Source of the DNA: Naegleria lovaniensis
Lineage: Eukaryota; Heterolobosea; Eutetramitea; Acrasida; Naegleriidae
Direction: 5' to 3'
DNA: 64,000 nucleotides
Assembly (NCBI RefSeq): GCF_003324165.1
Contig: NW_025407873.1
Span: 124,001 to 188,000, forward strand
Shown: positions 21,301 to 29,668 of the stretch, piece after piece
Layout of the letters: each line of letters begins with the position of its first letter
How positions within the stretch are numbered: position 1 is the first letter of the stretch
Translations under genes and position numbers: made by a program
Notes under the pieces: generated by a model
The model's input: the letters and a program-made list of their open reading frames with translations, nothing else
What the model was told of the DNA's origin: nothing
The model's database searches: none

Positions 21301-22272
21301 GCCGTTACTATCTTCCTTATTGGAACTTTGCGCCTTATTCAACAAGTTGACATGATAATTATTGGCCTGCTCTTTCTTTTCTCCGTAATTGTATTTCCTT
21401 TTCATTTCTGCGATCTTATATGCTAGAGCAACGTCTCCAGTGTTCTCTTTCCACAATGGATTGTTATTAATTAAAGAGAGCTCGCTTGCTACTTTGGGAT
21501 TCAGAGCTGTTAAATGCAAATTGAAACCTCTCTTCTCACAATTGGAAACTAATGTGCGGGCGTCTTCACAGTCTGGATGACGAAGTAAAATTTTCATTGC
21601 AGCCCTTGCTGTACTTTTCAAAGATTCATATTCCGCCAAAATAGCCTGACTTACTGTGGCAATTGGCTTGAAGGTTTTGTCAATATATTCATTAACATTA
21701 CTTTCAATCCACAGCTTGACTAATAGATCATTTTGAGACTCGGCACCAATCCCAATTACAGGTTGTACATTGGAGTCCCTTTTTGCGAGGTTGGAAGAGA
21801 GAGAAGAGTTCTCTAATGAAACACCTGTTACGGGGATAGTAGCTCCATTGTCGGATTTGGACACTTGATTCAGAAGCAATTCGACAGAGCTTTTTAGCTT
21901 CTTTATCTCCTCGTGCAATCTTGCATTGTCTTCTTCAGCTTTTCTCTTTTTAGCTCCTGATATCATTACATCGGGATCATGACTTGTAAGAGGTTCAGCC
22001 TGACTAGCAGGTGGTTCATTAACAGAGCTTTTAAAGAATTGAGTTAACTCCTTTTCCATTCTGGTCGCAGATGCAGTATTAGAAAGTCCATCTGGATTCT
22101 CTTCTGGGAACGAATATGCTTCACCAAGTCTTTCCATTGCCTTCACTTTGGACCCGTAGACGATATTTAAAAAATCACATATATCCTCTACTAAGGATGC
22201 TGAAATCTTTGACATGATAGGGAGTGGATATTTCTGAATGATATCCAATAATGGTTGACTGCTGCTACTCAT
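18349..22272 (-). CDS. YR-retroelement long frame: gag-like region and tyrosine recombinase
   Basis: A single open frame of 1,307 codons. The first ~350 residues are gag-like: helical, with a leucine/lysine coiled segment and a CCHC zinc knuckle (LCHICQSPNHLAANCDKR) near residue 340. The last ~300 residues are a tyrosine recombinase with the C-terminal SLRIGGATEASF block and a helical N-domain. The ~650 codons between are the frame that overlaps RT/RNase H. They are Arg/Ser-rich and unlike any known domain, so they probably stay open mainly because of the overlap. DIRS-group elements are known for such heavily overlapping frames. Where translation of the recombinase really starts cannot be told from sequence. 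Confidence 0.75.
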   Translation of the reverse strand: MSSSSQPLLDIIQKYPLPIMSKISASLVEDICDFLNIVYGSKVKAMERLGEAYSFPEENPDGLSNTASATRMEKELTQFFKSSVNEPPASQAEPLTSHDPDVMISGAKKRKAEEDNARLHEEIKKLKSSVELLLNQVSKSDNGATIPVTGVSLENSSLSSNLAKRDSNVQPVIGIGAESQNDLLVKLWIESNVNEYIDKTFKPIATVSQAILAEYESLKSTARAAMKILLRHPDCEDARTLVSNCEKRGFNLHLTALNPKVASELSLINNNPLWKENTGDVALAYKIAEMKRKYNYGEKKEQANNYHVNLLNKAQSSNKEDSNGHNNNVKEKPKLPKLCHICQSPNHLAANCDKRNKKDGSLYSFFHSSRRNNGKESCNSFHFQQMVRMAEKRSATSDGHNVERRSEGCYFQKLPEVSWESRYFKVDQKGARMVQEGNCYVKGNWSHREDRQSRSNCKISFGSEERFVPFNNRSSTTQSILSNSEIQVQDSQEVSRICTEKWFERLWIFVRHEEWLSPDKGASRFSQIFCNRSRWRNISVYSTSLWMEWISVYIHTSDESICILFGIKYSTFVKLFGRYWFTTFWRFRNSSKEFSDSFERKPLSRDCDGKEKEFFDTNETIPTLRDIDRFRTEETVYDRFNDHEDQRSNTMGFRFSKRFTTDYMQRSVQNYGRCCCLLRLFSTSSSYVESYLFIRDESSVNGWMGSHFCIKRQRCAQQPKMDFRQLRFLEWETISIPKSCELFLDGCVLSWLGSLFQRRKFEITRYLERFRKRSSYQYFRSEKYLDCLNELERIFPQKESNYLHRFDGGFKCHKERKSQERDYEQDCSRYLEDYLRKQYSTVVVGVASFLRECNSRSTEQNERRSRSDRLGDHSRSIQPSSAAVECLNRFRSIRLPLQFQSGTLLYKDENVPNRSGGCFQSFVERASNQLVLCSLQPGRKSTTTLPGIQSSNGLSASSVENKVVVEPRREVSGKTTSFIWARFRSHAERKRGTTQEILENRGNVNRLSMESLRHYASLIIPCHIKDTTSNNYDSYWFRMIDFAVKNGFTPPPSVELVVVFLTDLFLQTPSGSNCRAASFAIRNRCKLYMVEDPTSHPQVEQLISGMCNLSMVASERERSPWSIEFIKKWIDVGSSFVSNKIFVMYTALMIIGIRTMFRGSELGGLLLEDIKLVSHPVIGFKITARTTKNNPRGRTACIEATGSPLCPLRWLKRLLEVRDQGKYLFTGSHEMNTVEVSWILKQIAIWIGEDGKYSSHSLRIGGATEASFAKFSEAAIKAIGDWSSNAVDRYFRSEFSGERNVSQQLGL
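19236..21218 (-). CDS. YR-retroelement reverse transcriptase/RNase H frame
   Basis: An open frame of 660 codons lying wholly inside the longer frame. The first ATG is near 21197 (MVPSTRFFIPQ), with only GTG before it. The RT palm reads FRLIIDLRPLNRF, SSFDMKSGYHQIKVHP, FTVLPFGWNGSPYIFTQVMN and LSNYLDDIGLL. An RNase H domain follows (YFWTDASSLGWGAFF, LIIYTDSMVALNVI, NVIADQLSRM). This order is typical of DIRS-like elements. How the frame is reached (internal start, splicing or frameshifting) is not visible. Confidence 0.85.
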   Translation of the reverse strand: MTRGIKKMVPSTRFFIPQEEIMERKAAIHSISNKWYEWQKRGAPQAMVIMLKEGVKVVTSKNFQRYHGKVDISKWTKKEQEWFRKEIAMLKEIGAIEKTDKAEVIARYRLVPKKDSFRLIIDLRPLNRFCQIQKFKYKTLKKFLEFVPRNGSNVYGSSFDMKSGYHQIKVHPDSRKYFAIEVDGEIYQFTVLPFGWNGSPYIFTQVMNQFVSFLESNTLHLSNYLDDIGLLHFGDFVTALRNLVTVSKESHSLGIVMEKKKSFLTPMKQFQLLGILIDLEQKKLFMTDSTIMKIKGRIRWVLDSARDSQQITCKDLYRITGVVVAYLDCFQPAQVMLNPIYSYVMNQVSMGGWDHTFVLRDKDVLNNLKWILGNLDFWNGRLFQFPSLVNYFWTDASSLGWGAFFKEENLKLHGTWRDSERDLHINILEVKSIWIALMNWKEYFHKKNLIIYTDSMVALNVIKKGRAKSEIMNKIVRDIWRIIFENNIQLLSLEWLPSSENVIADQLSRMKEEVDPTDWEITQEAFNRVQQQLNVSIGFDRFASHYNFKVEPYCTRMRTSRTEVADAFSHLWKEPVINWCCVPFNLVGRVLQHCLESKAQMVLVHPVWKTRWWWNLVEKYQVKQLVLSGQDFVPTRSGNVEPHKKSWKIVATLIDCRWKV

Positions 22273-22427
22273 TGTTTATGCAATTTTTAAACTTGCTTAA
22301 ACCAAAGAGCACAATTACCATTCTATTTATACTCAAAAAACTTTCATTGTAATCCTGGTTGACTTCGTAGCTTCGTTGTTTACAATATAAACTTTCGTAA
22401 GTCCCTGTCGGTCCTTACTACAATTTA
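22189..22427. repeat. Outer copy of the ~240-base split direct repeat (A1)
   Basis: Near-identical to 18068..18307, beginning tactaaggatgctg and ending ctacaattta. It includes the first ~28 codons of the long frame and its upstream leader, so it probably carries the element's promoter. Confidence 0.9.
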
Positions 22428-22862
22428 TGGAGTGCATGGCTGGTATTTCAAGTTGTTGAAATTCAGTATGTTTGCTTTGCCCTTGTTTATATTTTTTACT
22501 TTCTCGAAGACTTAATAAAAATCAGGACGACGTCAGCTCAGTGATGATTTTCAAGCAACTCTTCCCCAGGTTCCAACCTCAACTGGGATGCTCAGGCATT
22601 TCATGATTCCAACAAGTACTAGTGATATGTTTTACTTTTAATTTACTGAGGACTTTGTTACCTTTCAAAGAAGGCCAAGTACAAATTAAAATTTGTTTGA
22701 AAAAAATTGAGCGCTGAACCCAGCACATACTTGGAACTGATCTGGTTGTTCCCTCAACATAACAACTTGAGATCATACCAAACAATTCGTTATTATCACC
22801 ATCATCATCGGCACAATTTTCTTGTTGTATTCATTCAATATCTTGTTCAAAGACAAACAGAG
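22428..22862. other. Intergenic region; nothing recognised
   Basis: About 435 bases between the retroelement end and the PX/F-box gene. An open frame continues upstream of the gene's ATG to a TTG near 22707, but no ATG supports it. Part of this stretch is presumably promoter and 5' UTR. Confidence 0.5.
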
Positions 22863-25847
22863 ATGAGCAACAATGATGATCCTTCTCCGAACCACACAAC
22901 CACGACTCCCGGCCATACTTGTCCACCAACAACAACAACAGGAAATAATGATAAACAATTAAATGTTCCCAATACGCGCTATCATCACCATCATCGAAGG
23001 CGATCAGGAAGCCAGCCTACTCTAACCACCACTTCCTATTTATCATCATCCAATCATTTCAGTCCTGCCTCTAACAACAATACGCTCACTCCTTTGGACA
23101 TTGCTCGATTGACTTCATCCATGAGTAGCACAAGTTCATCATCATCTTCCTCCTCTGCTTCAGCAACATCTTCAACAACATCATCTTTTGGTCATAATGC
23201 ATTTCCGCCGACATCTGTCAATCATCATTTACATTCTACAATCACTCATTCACTTTCTAATCCAAATCTTACCCTTCTTTATACAAACTCATCATCGACG
23301 AATAATCATTCTACAAAGGTTAATTCTCCTTCTGCTGTTTCCAATTCAAGTATTGTCACTCATTTAATACCTCCTTTATTTCTTACAAATCGACAACTCA
23401 CTTCTCCTTCACCTCCTCCACAAATGAACCATTCAAATTCAAATATCATCAGTAACACTCCAAATTATTTTAAAAATTCACCTGCTTTTGGATCTTCATT
23501 ACCCATGCCAAGAAAGAGACGAACAACATTGCAAAGAAATGGATCTAATTTCATCACAGATAATTTATTAGATTTATATTTAAAGAGTGGAGTAGGAACG
23601 AATAGTTTTGGAACAGCATTTCTTTCACAAGACAATACAGGATCGATAAGTCCAACAAGTTATGTGACAAGTTATGGTGGAGCTCCTACCATTCATGACA
23701 ATTATTATGGTGGAGGCGTAGATCATTCTTCTCAAAGCCAACAATTTACATACCACACCAAAGTAGATATCATTGACGTGATTTATAGCGACATTGCCAA
23801 TAATATTCACATGCCATACCAACAATATCAACTATTACTTCATAACCAACATTCTCAAAAACGAGCAAGTAATTCTCATTTGAATGGAGCATTACAAGAT
23901 TCTATTTGGAATGAACCCATGTCACCAACAAAAAAGGGTCATTACGACGATCTATCATCGACTTCGTCCTCAACTACCACACCAAACTATTCGAATCAAA
24001 AAGGACCTCATCTGATTTATATTTTACGAGTAAGAAAAGGAAACATGTTTTCTCGATCATGGATATTAGAAAAGCGATATTCCCAGTTCAGCAAGTTACA
24101 CAAAGCACTTGTGAAGGAGCACAAACAAAAAATGAAAAGCATTTCACAGAAAGGAGCAAGTGAATTGGAATTGCCCAAACTTCCACCAAAATTGTTAATT
24201 GGAAACTTCAAACCCGAAAATGTACAAAAAAGAAAGGAATCTCTTCAAACATATTTAGATTTAGTTTGTAAAGGAAACAGCGAGTTGGAATCTTATTTTT
24301 CATCTGAAGCTAAAGATAGCGAATACCTGAGCTATACATCGGTGATTGAATTTTTAAAGTTGGACATTGAAGAGACAGCACCTATTTACAAATTGTCGAA
24401 TGATTTATTTCTATCAATATTTCAATTTTGCATATTTGAAGAAATATTTCCAGTTTTATCGCTCGTTTGCAAATGGTGGAATAGAATTATTTATCAATCC
24501 TTTAAATCTCTCGATATGGTCTATTGCAATGAAAATGTATTTTTCCTAAAGGTATCCGTGGCTATTGATACGATCGAAGATTTAAGCAATCTAATATTAA
24601 GATTTAATAATTTAGTGAATTTGAGACTCCATAGATTTTATGAATTGGACGACAAGAGATTGAACATAATTATCAAGAATTGCAGATATTTGGAAAATAT
24701 TGAAATTGTAGATTGTGGTTTGATATTACCAACCATACCACTTTTTAGGTATCGCACAGTGACACTCACTGAATATACAACCATGAAGACTGTTGATTTT
24801 TCTAACAATAGAAAATTATATAATATTTTGTTTAAGAATGAAATGAATGAATTGGGACAACCCTCTCGATCCTCAAACAGCAGTAGCAATATCAATAACA
24901 ATGGAAACCCTATCAGTTCCAGTCGAGTTAGAAACTCACTTTCATCATCCATATATCCAATTGGCCAATCATTGTTTCATTTAGATTTGACGAATACAGC
25001 GATTACCGATGACACACTTTGTGAAATTTTGAACAAATTGAATGGAGTATTACACACTCTCAATATTTCTCAATGTAAGAAATTAGTGAATCCTGTCATT
25101 GAGATGAGACATTTGGAAACTCTAGTAATGAGACATTGTACCAACGTTACCAAACCTATTCTCAAATGTAATGGATTACAATATTTAGATATCAGTTATA
25201 CCAATATTAATGACGAGGCACTGTTTAATGGAATTGTTCAACAAAAGACAAGTGTTGACTTGTTAACATTACGAGCTAATTCCTGCCATCAATTGAGACA
25301 ACCAAGATTACCAATTGGAATCCCACTTGAAGTCCAAGTTGATTCACCATTAACAATGATGAGTAATATTCCAACCATCATCACCATTCATGCCTTCTTC
25401 AAATTGTTCCGATTAGAAATGAGCGCATGCTGCAATTTGAAAGATCCTCAATTTGAATTTTCATCCAATTCTCAATTGCATTATGTAGATTTACGAATTA
25501 CACCTGTCTCTTCCTCGATGTTAAGAACAGTTGAGGCATATATGAATTCTCGTATTGAACAAATCAAACAACAACAACAACAACCGTTACCCATTAATTT
25601 ACCTTTTAGACCCAATTCACCACAGCAAGAAGCTCGATTAATTACCAGTGCAGTTGAGGCATTTGACGTTTTTCAACCACAATTAGATTTTGCAAATGCC
25701 TATCCAAATGCTGCCTCCACTGCTTCGTCATCGAGTACAACGACAAGTGTACGAGTGCAACCACCTCAACGAAGGCAATCCTTTGGTTCAGTAACACCGC
25801 GACATCACATAGTTTCCTCGAATGGCATTTTTGCATTACTTGCATGA
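22863..25847 (+). CDS. PX domain / F-box / leucine-rich-repeat protein
   Basis: About 994 residues from the first in-frame ATG at 22863 (MSNNDDPSPNH). Residues 1-370 are low-complexity Ser/Thr/Asn/His sequence. Residues about 382-500 form a PX domain: YILRVRKGNMFSRSW, LEKRYSQFSKLHKAL (the RxYSxF phosphoinositide site), LPKLPPKLL and RKESLQTYLDLV. An F-box follows at about 506-560 (LSNDLFLSIFQFCIFEEIF then VLSLVCKWWNRII). From about 566 to 886 there are F-box-associated LRRs (LVNLRLHRFYELDDKRL, LFHLDLTNTAITDDTL, LHTLNISQCKKL). PX binds phosphoinositides, mostly PI3P on endosomes; F-box plus LRR makes a substrate receptor of an SCF ubiquitin ligase. The inferred role is ubiquitination at a phosphoinositide-marked membrane. 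Confidence 0.88.
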   Translation: MSNNDDPSPNHTTTTPGHTCPPTTTTGNNDKQLNVPNTRYHHHHRRRSGSQPTLTTTSYLSSSNHFSPASNNNTLTPLDIARLTSSMSSTSSSSSSSSASATSSTTSSFGHNAFPPTSVNHHLHSTITHSLSNPNLTLLYTNSSSTNNHSTKVNSPSAVSNSSIVTHLIPPLFLTNRQLTSPSPPPQMNHSNSNIISNTPNYFKNSPAFGSSLPMPRKRRTTLQRNGSNFITDNLLDLYLKSGVGTNSFGTAFLSQDNTGSISPTSYVTSYGGAPTIHDNYYGGGVDHSSQSQQFTYHTKVDIIDVIYSDIANNIHMPYQQYQLLLHNQHSQKRASNSHLNGALQDSIWNEPMSPTKKGHYDDLSSTSSSTTTPNYSNQKGPHLIYILRVRKGNMFSRSWILEKRYSQFSKLHKALVKEHKQKMKSISQKGASELELPKLPPKLLIGNFKPENVQKRKESLQTYLDLVCKGNSELESYFSSEAKDSEYLSYTSVIEFLKLDIEETAPIYKLSNDLFLSIFQFCIFEEIFPVLSLVCKWWNRIIYQSFKSLDMVYCNENVFFLKVSVAIDTIEDLSNLILRFNNLVNLRLHRFYELDDKRLNIIIKNCRYLENIEIVDCGLILPTIPLFRYRTVTLTEYTTMKTVDFSNNRKLYNILFKNEMNELGQPSRSSNSSSNINNNGNPISSSRVRNSLSSSIYPIGQSLFHLDLTNTAITDDTLCEILNKLNGVLHTLNISQCKKLVNPVIEMRHLETLVMRHCTNVTKPILKCNGLQYLDISYTNINDEALFNGIVQQKTSVDLLTLRANSCHQLRQPRLPIGIPLEVQVDSPLTMMSNIPTIITIHAFFKLFRLEMSACCNLKDPQFEFSSNSQLHYVDLRITPVSSSMLRTVEAYMNSRIEQIKQQQQQPLPINLPFRPNSPQQEARLITSAVEAFDVFQPQLDFANAYPNAASTASSSSTTTSVRVQPPQRRQSFGSVTPRHHIVSSNGIFALLA

Positions 25848-25943
25848 TTGTGTGGCTACCAATACATTGATTTTGACTCTGTCACAATAAATCTTACGGA
25901 ATAAACACAAGTGCTGTATTTTCGAAGAATCACAAGTGTCTGA

Positions 25944-27895
25944 CTACAATGAGGTCAGAACCATTTGTAACAACTTTTCCTTGTTCACCTTCAAAATACA
26001 ACCTCCAATGACCACAAGTTTTGGATCGTGCGTGATTTTTGGATTGGTCTCTGGCTTTCGGTTCAAGCATTCAAGCATTTCAACATCAAATCGAACCATG
26101 GATGTAATGACCAAGTGTGCCAATGGTCTCTGGAAACTGATATGATCATCTGTGCAAGAATTGGTTTCTGTCGAGCATGATGGGGCATAAATTAAATAAC
26201 CACCTGGTTTCATGAAGAAGCTGTAGTAGGAGGCTGCTCCTTGTGTGGTAATATACATGTCAATCTCATAAATGAAAAACAGAATTTGTTCAATCATGGA
26301 CATTTTCTCCAATTCAACCACCATGACTTGAACCTCTTTTCCAACTCGTTCCTTAATTTGTGATACGTGTTCAGTTAAATATTGAGCAAGCTCTTCACAA
26401 TTGTCAATAATATCCAAATTGTAGGATCCTTTTGGTTTCTTTTGAACTCCAATCAAAAAGATATCTTGATCTCGTTTATATTTGGGTGTGTATTGCAAAT
26501 CTTTCAAATTCCAATTCTCAATAATAGAATCTCTAAATTGATACAAATAAGGTTCTCGATCTGTCAAACCATCATAGAGCATTTTCGAGTGATATCCAAA
26601 CGAGAGTGATGAAAAACATGCTTGAATCGTTTCAGAATCTTGTTGTTGTGAATCACCATCCTTCGTATTCTTCTGTGCAGGACATGGATGATCCTGAATG
26701 GAATTTCCTCCACACAATGCCAATGGTTTTCCCAAAGTTAACATGGCCATCCATTCTGCACTCCATTTCTCAATCGTTTCTAAACCATACTTGTTGAGAG
26801 CACTTTGATGATGCACAAACGTTCCAACTTGTTTCAAATTTCTTTCATCGGTCATGAAGAGTGGTCGATCTGCTTTCATATTCAAAGTTTGCAACATGGT
26901 AAATGCAGGAATTAAATCTTCTAAAATACCATGTCCAAAATTAATGGGAACCCACACACGTTCCATGGTCACAACAGAATCCGTGTACCAAACAAAATCT
27001 CGAGAAAATTGAATGTTGGCAGTTGAACCCGAATCTTTAAATGTCATTATACTTGTTGTTGAATGGTATTTGTTGCAGCAGAGTTTGTTGTTGCAGCAGC
27101 ACTTGATCCTTTTGAATTTTTTTCCTCTTCTTCTACAAATTCAATCATGGGTTCAATTTGAGGTGTAAAACAAAGCCAATCCCACGCTGTGTGACAAACG
27201 AGGTGTTGTTTGGTCGAATCAAAGAGTTGTGGATTTAAAATCCTTCTCTTTTCTGGATGACCAGTCTCTACAAATATATCTTTTCGTTTCACATTCTCCA
27301 ATGTTAATTGTTGAACCAATTTCAAGGCATTATTCGAGTTCATAAATAATTTCCATTTTCCACTCGATGTTAAACAAATATTATTAAATTGACAAGATTT
27401 GTAAAGACCACCGTGAAGAGGCAATTTGTAATTATCTGTACTACACGATGCAAATGATTCTAATTTAAACGAGGGTGATCTTGTCAAAGATTGTTTCACT
27501 TGTTTGATGAGTGAGAGATTTCTCTGTAAAAATCCCTTTTGCAGAAAAGAATTGACATGTCGAACATTGATGTTGGGGAATCGTTTTTCAAAGGCATTCA
27601 AAATTGGAGTTGAAATGGTATTTGGTGTTTGTAGAAATTTCAAAAGTGGTTTTGGGATGGGTTTTAATGGTTGTCGTGTTGTTGTTGTTGATGTTGTTGT
27701 TACTTCTTTCGAGAGTGGTGTGGATGATACGACTTGAGAATAAATGGACGGACAAGGAGGAGAGGATGTTGTTGTGGTGCTAGAATGAGTCGTTGTTGTT
27801 GGAGTCCATTGTCCTAGATAGAGTAAGAAGAGAAGAATGGTGAGGATGGTGACGATGAAAAGGACGATGAGAGTACGTTTATGTCGTTGTATCAT
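25944..27895 (-). CDS. GT61-family (DUF563) glycosyltransferase, type II membrane protein
   Basis: Read as one gene in two frames. The first part starts at ATG 27895 (MIQRHKRTLIV); the open frame reaches 27997 only through GTG. It has a membrane anchor at residues about 7-29 and a Ser/Thr-rich stem, and ends at 27047. The second part (27047..25944) is the catalytic half, with ERVWVPINFGHGILEDLIPA, MYITTQGAASYYSFFMKPGG and LIYAPSCSTET. GH-(N/I)-xxE-D, followed by G-A near the end, is the GT61 pattern seen in plant xylosyl-type and EOGT enzymes. A small intron across the low-complexity Ala/Thr/Gln stretch around 27,040-27,110 would join the halves in frame, but the exact splice sites are uncertain. 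Likely Golgi glycan synthesis. Confidence 0.7.
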
Positions 27896-28150
27896 GTGAG
27901 AGTGGGAATGAGAGATTTTGATGGATGACTTTTTTTTGTTGTTGCGCTCGATGAGAACTTGCGAGGTCAGCGCTGTAACATGTTTGTAAACAACCACACT
28001 TGACCAACTTCATGTAGTTGGTTGTATTTCTTCGACCATCTCAAGAAAGTTGTGTATTTGAATGCTCCAAAACCTTGAAAGTAAGACTGACATCCATTCA
28101 AACCATAGAAAAGAACACGATTACCTGAGCCACTCTTATTTATTCATAAT

Positions 28151-29572
28151 TCAGTTATGCCAAAGCTGATAAAAGTTTTGTGAACCTTGGCACTGAATGG
28201 CCTTAAGAGTCATTGAATGATCTATTTCAAGACCACCTGAATTTGTTATTGCTGATCGAACGTTCCAGCATTTCCAACCACTGAAAAGCACCACATAGTT
28301 GCTATTTTGAGTGTAATAAAAAGATGACGTGTATAAAAGTAGGCAAATGGTTGTGTTTGCTGGAACTGCTACATTTGTGGATGTCGAAAGATTTTCATTT
28401 GCATTTGAAATCGACCATAAATTTTTCCATGAAACCGACGAGACACGCTGCCTATTGTTGTCATCCGCATTAGGTGTTCCAATAAATACACTCGCTCCTT
28501 CATATCCAGAACTCCATCCAGATGTTCCCCCAAAGTAGAACGTAAAGGTTTTTGGCTGCGCAGTAGAGTTTTTGATGAAAAACATTCCAAGCATTGCTCT
28601 TGGATATTGATAACAATTTGAATTATTGTACACCACATGCTGCTCCTTATATAAAAAGGTTCCAGTACTTCCTTGCAAAAAGTGAATGCTTGGTGGAGTG
28701 TTGAAATTAATGTACTGATTGTTGAATGAATGTGTTCCACAAATAATATTCGCCATTTGATCTGCACCACTGTTGTACCATTGTCCCAAATGGTTAGTCA
28801 GACTGGCATTGTCACTGTAACAATCTTCCTGTCTTGACAGTACGCCGAATACAAAAGGCATTGAATCAGGATGTAAAAAGGGGTCAACATGTTTCAACAA
28901 AGATGAAGTTTGTTTCTTTTGTTGTCCTTGAGATCCCATTTCAAGGGCCTTCTTTTTCCAATATTCATTCTCCTCCATCAAGATTGCAATTTTACTTGAC
29001 ATGGACTCGACAAGCTTTCTAATTCTGGCCTCCATCATTACCAAATCTTTGTGTTGACTGGCACCTTCAATCGATACATCGTTAACATCTTTCTCCACAA
29101 TTTCTTGTTCTAATATCAAGAAGAACCAAAAGTTTTCTTCATTAAGACTGTCATAGCACTCGAATTTCAAGTACAAGAGTGCTTTTGGGTTGGAGTAGTC
29201 TCTGGAGAGGCTTCCTTCTTTGTTAAGAGAGGTAAATTTGGTTGAATATGAAAAAGTGTTTTGGTTTTTGGGGCAGAAAAACATAAATCCGAGTTGTTGA
29301 TGGCTGGAGGGGTCAGAAGGTTTGGTGAGCAAGTTCTTGCAGGAATTGAAAATAACTTTCATGGATTTCCCTTCCATATTATAAGATTCACACATCTCTA
29401 AAACACTGGCAACACTTTTGGTTCTTACAAAGAACAGTTTTCCTTCTTCCTTGTTGGTTAGGGTGAGAGTGAGACCTTGTTCTTGAGAGAAAGAGCACTC
29501 CACTTTGAAGGTGAGATCTTCATCCAGAGCGATATGTGATTCGAAGGTTTGTATGGGAGGGATGCCGACCAT
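28151..29572 (-). CDS. Coiled-coil protein with C-terminal beta-rich domain, unknown
   Basis: About 473 residues from ATG 29572 (MVGIPPIQTF); the frame further upstream opens only at TTG. An N-terminal ~190-residue beta-rich domain is followed by a charged helical stretch (about 195-225, MMEARIRKLVESMSSKIAIL and EENEYWKKKALEM) predicted as coiled coil. The last ~230 residues are aromatic- and Asn/Ser-rich and look like a beta-sandwich (FTFYFGGTSGWSSGYEG, VVLFSGWKCWNVRSA). I recognise no family. The gene is head to head with the IFI44-like GTPase gene, with only 96 bases between the two ATGs, so the two may share a promoter and be co-expressed. Confidence 0.75.
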   Translation of the reverse strand: MVGIPPIQTFESHIALDEDLTFKVECSFSQEQGLTLTLTNKEEGKLFFVRTKSVASVLEMCESYNMEGKSMKVIFNSCKNLLTKPSDPSSHQQLGFMFFCPKNQNTFSYSTKFTSLNKEGSLSRDYSNPKALLYLKFECYDSLNEENFWFFLILEQEIVEKDVNDVSIEGASQHKDLVMMEARIRKLVESMSSKIAILMEENEYWKKKALEMGSQGQQKKQTSSLLKHVDPFLHPDSMPFVFGVLSRQEDCYSDNASLTNHLGQWYNSGADQMANIICGTHSFNNQYINFNTPPSIHFLQGSTGTFLYKEQHVVYNNSNCYQYPRAMLGMFFIKNSTAQPKTFTFYFGGTSGWSSGYEGASVFIGTPNADDNNRQRVSSVSWKNLWSISNANENLSTSTNVAVPANTTICLLLYTSSFYYTQNSNYVVLFSGWKCWNVRSAITNSGGLEIDHSMTLKAIQCQGSQNFYQLWHN

Positions 29573-29668
29573 TTTTTTAACGTGAACACGGAATGAGTTT
29601 TGGTTGACTTGAATTCCCAATTCCGATTTGAACGTTCAACAACGAATTCCGAGATTCAGCCAGAAAAA
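29573..29668. promoter_or_regulatory. Putative shared (bidirectional) promoter
   Basis: Only 96 bases separate the ATG codons of two divergent genes. Any core promoters must lie here or inside the 5' coding ends. No specific motif was identified. Confidence 0.4.

Larger units (their letters stand above)
17641..22427 (-). mobile_element. Tyrosine-recombinase retroelement (DIRS/PAT/Ngaro-like), looks whole
   Basis: A minus-strand element of about 4.8 kb with split direct repeats. A ~240-base repeat occurs at 22189..22427 (covering the start of the coding region) and again at 18068..18307. A 38-base repeat occurs at 18304..18341, just after the coding region, and at 17641..17678. About 390 bases of unique non-coding DNA separate the inner long repeat from the outer short one. 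This A1-ORFs-B1-A2-B2 order is the plan of PAT/Ngaro-type elements, which integrate with a tyrosine recombinase rather than an integrase. Coding parts are a gag-like region with a zinc knuckle, RT/RNase H in an overlapping frame, and a tyrosine recombinase. The near-identical long repeats point to a young insertion. No break was noticed in reading. Confidence 0.85.

Noticed and set aside
22707-22862. N-terminal extension of the PX/F-box protein
   Set aside because: The extension opens at TTG and reads like UTR. The first ATG is at 22863.
28151-28770. Alternative frame in the C-terminal part of the coiled-coil gene
   Set aside because: The longer frame gives a coherent aromatic beta-rich domain. 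The alternative is a shadow.
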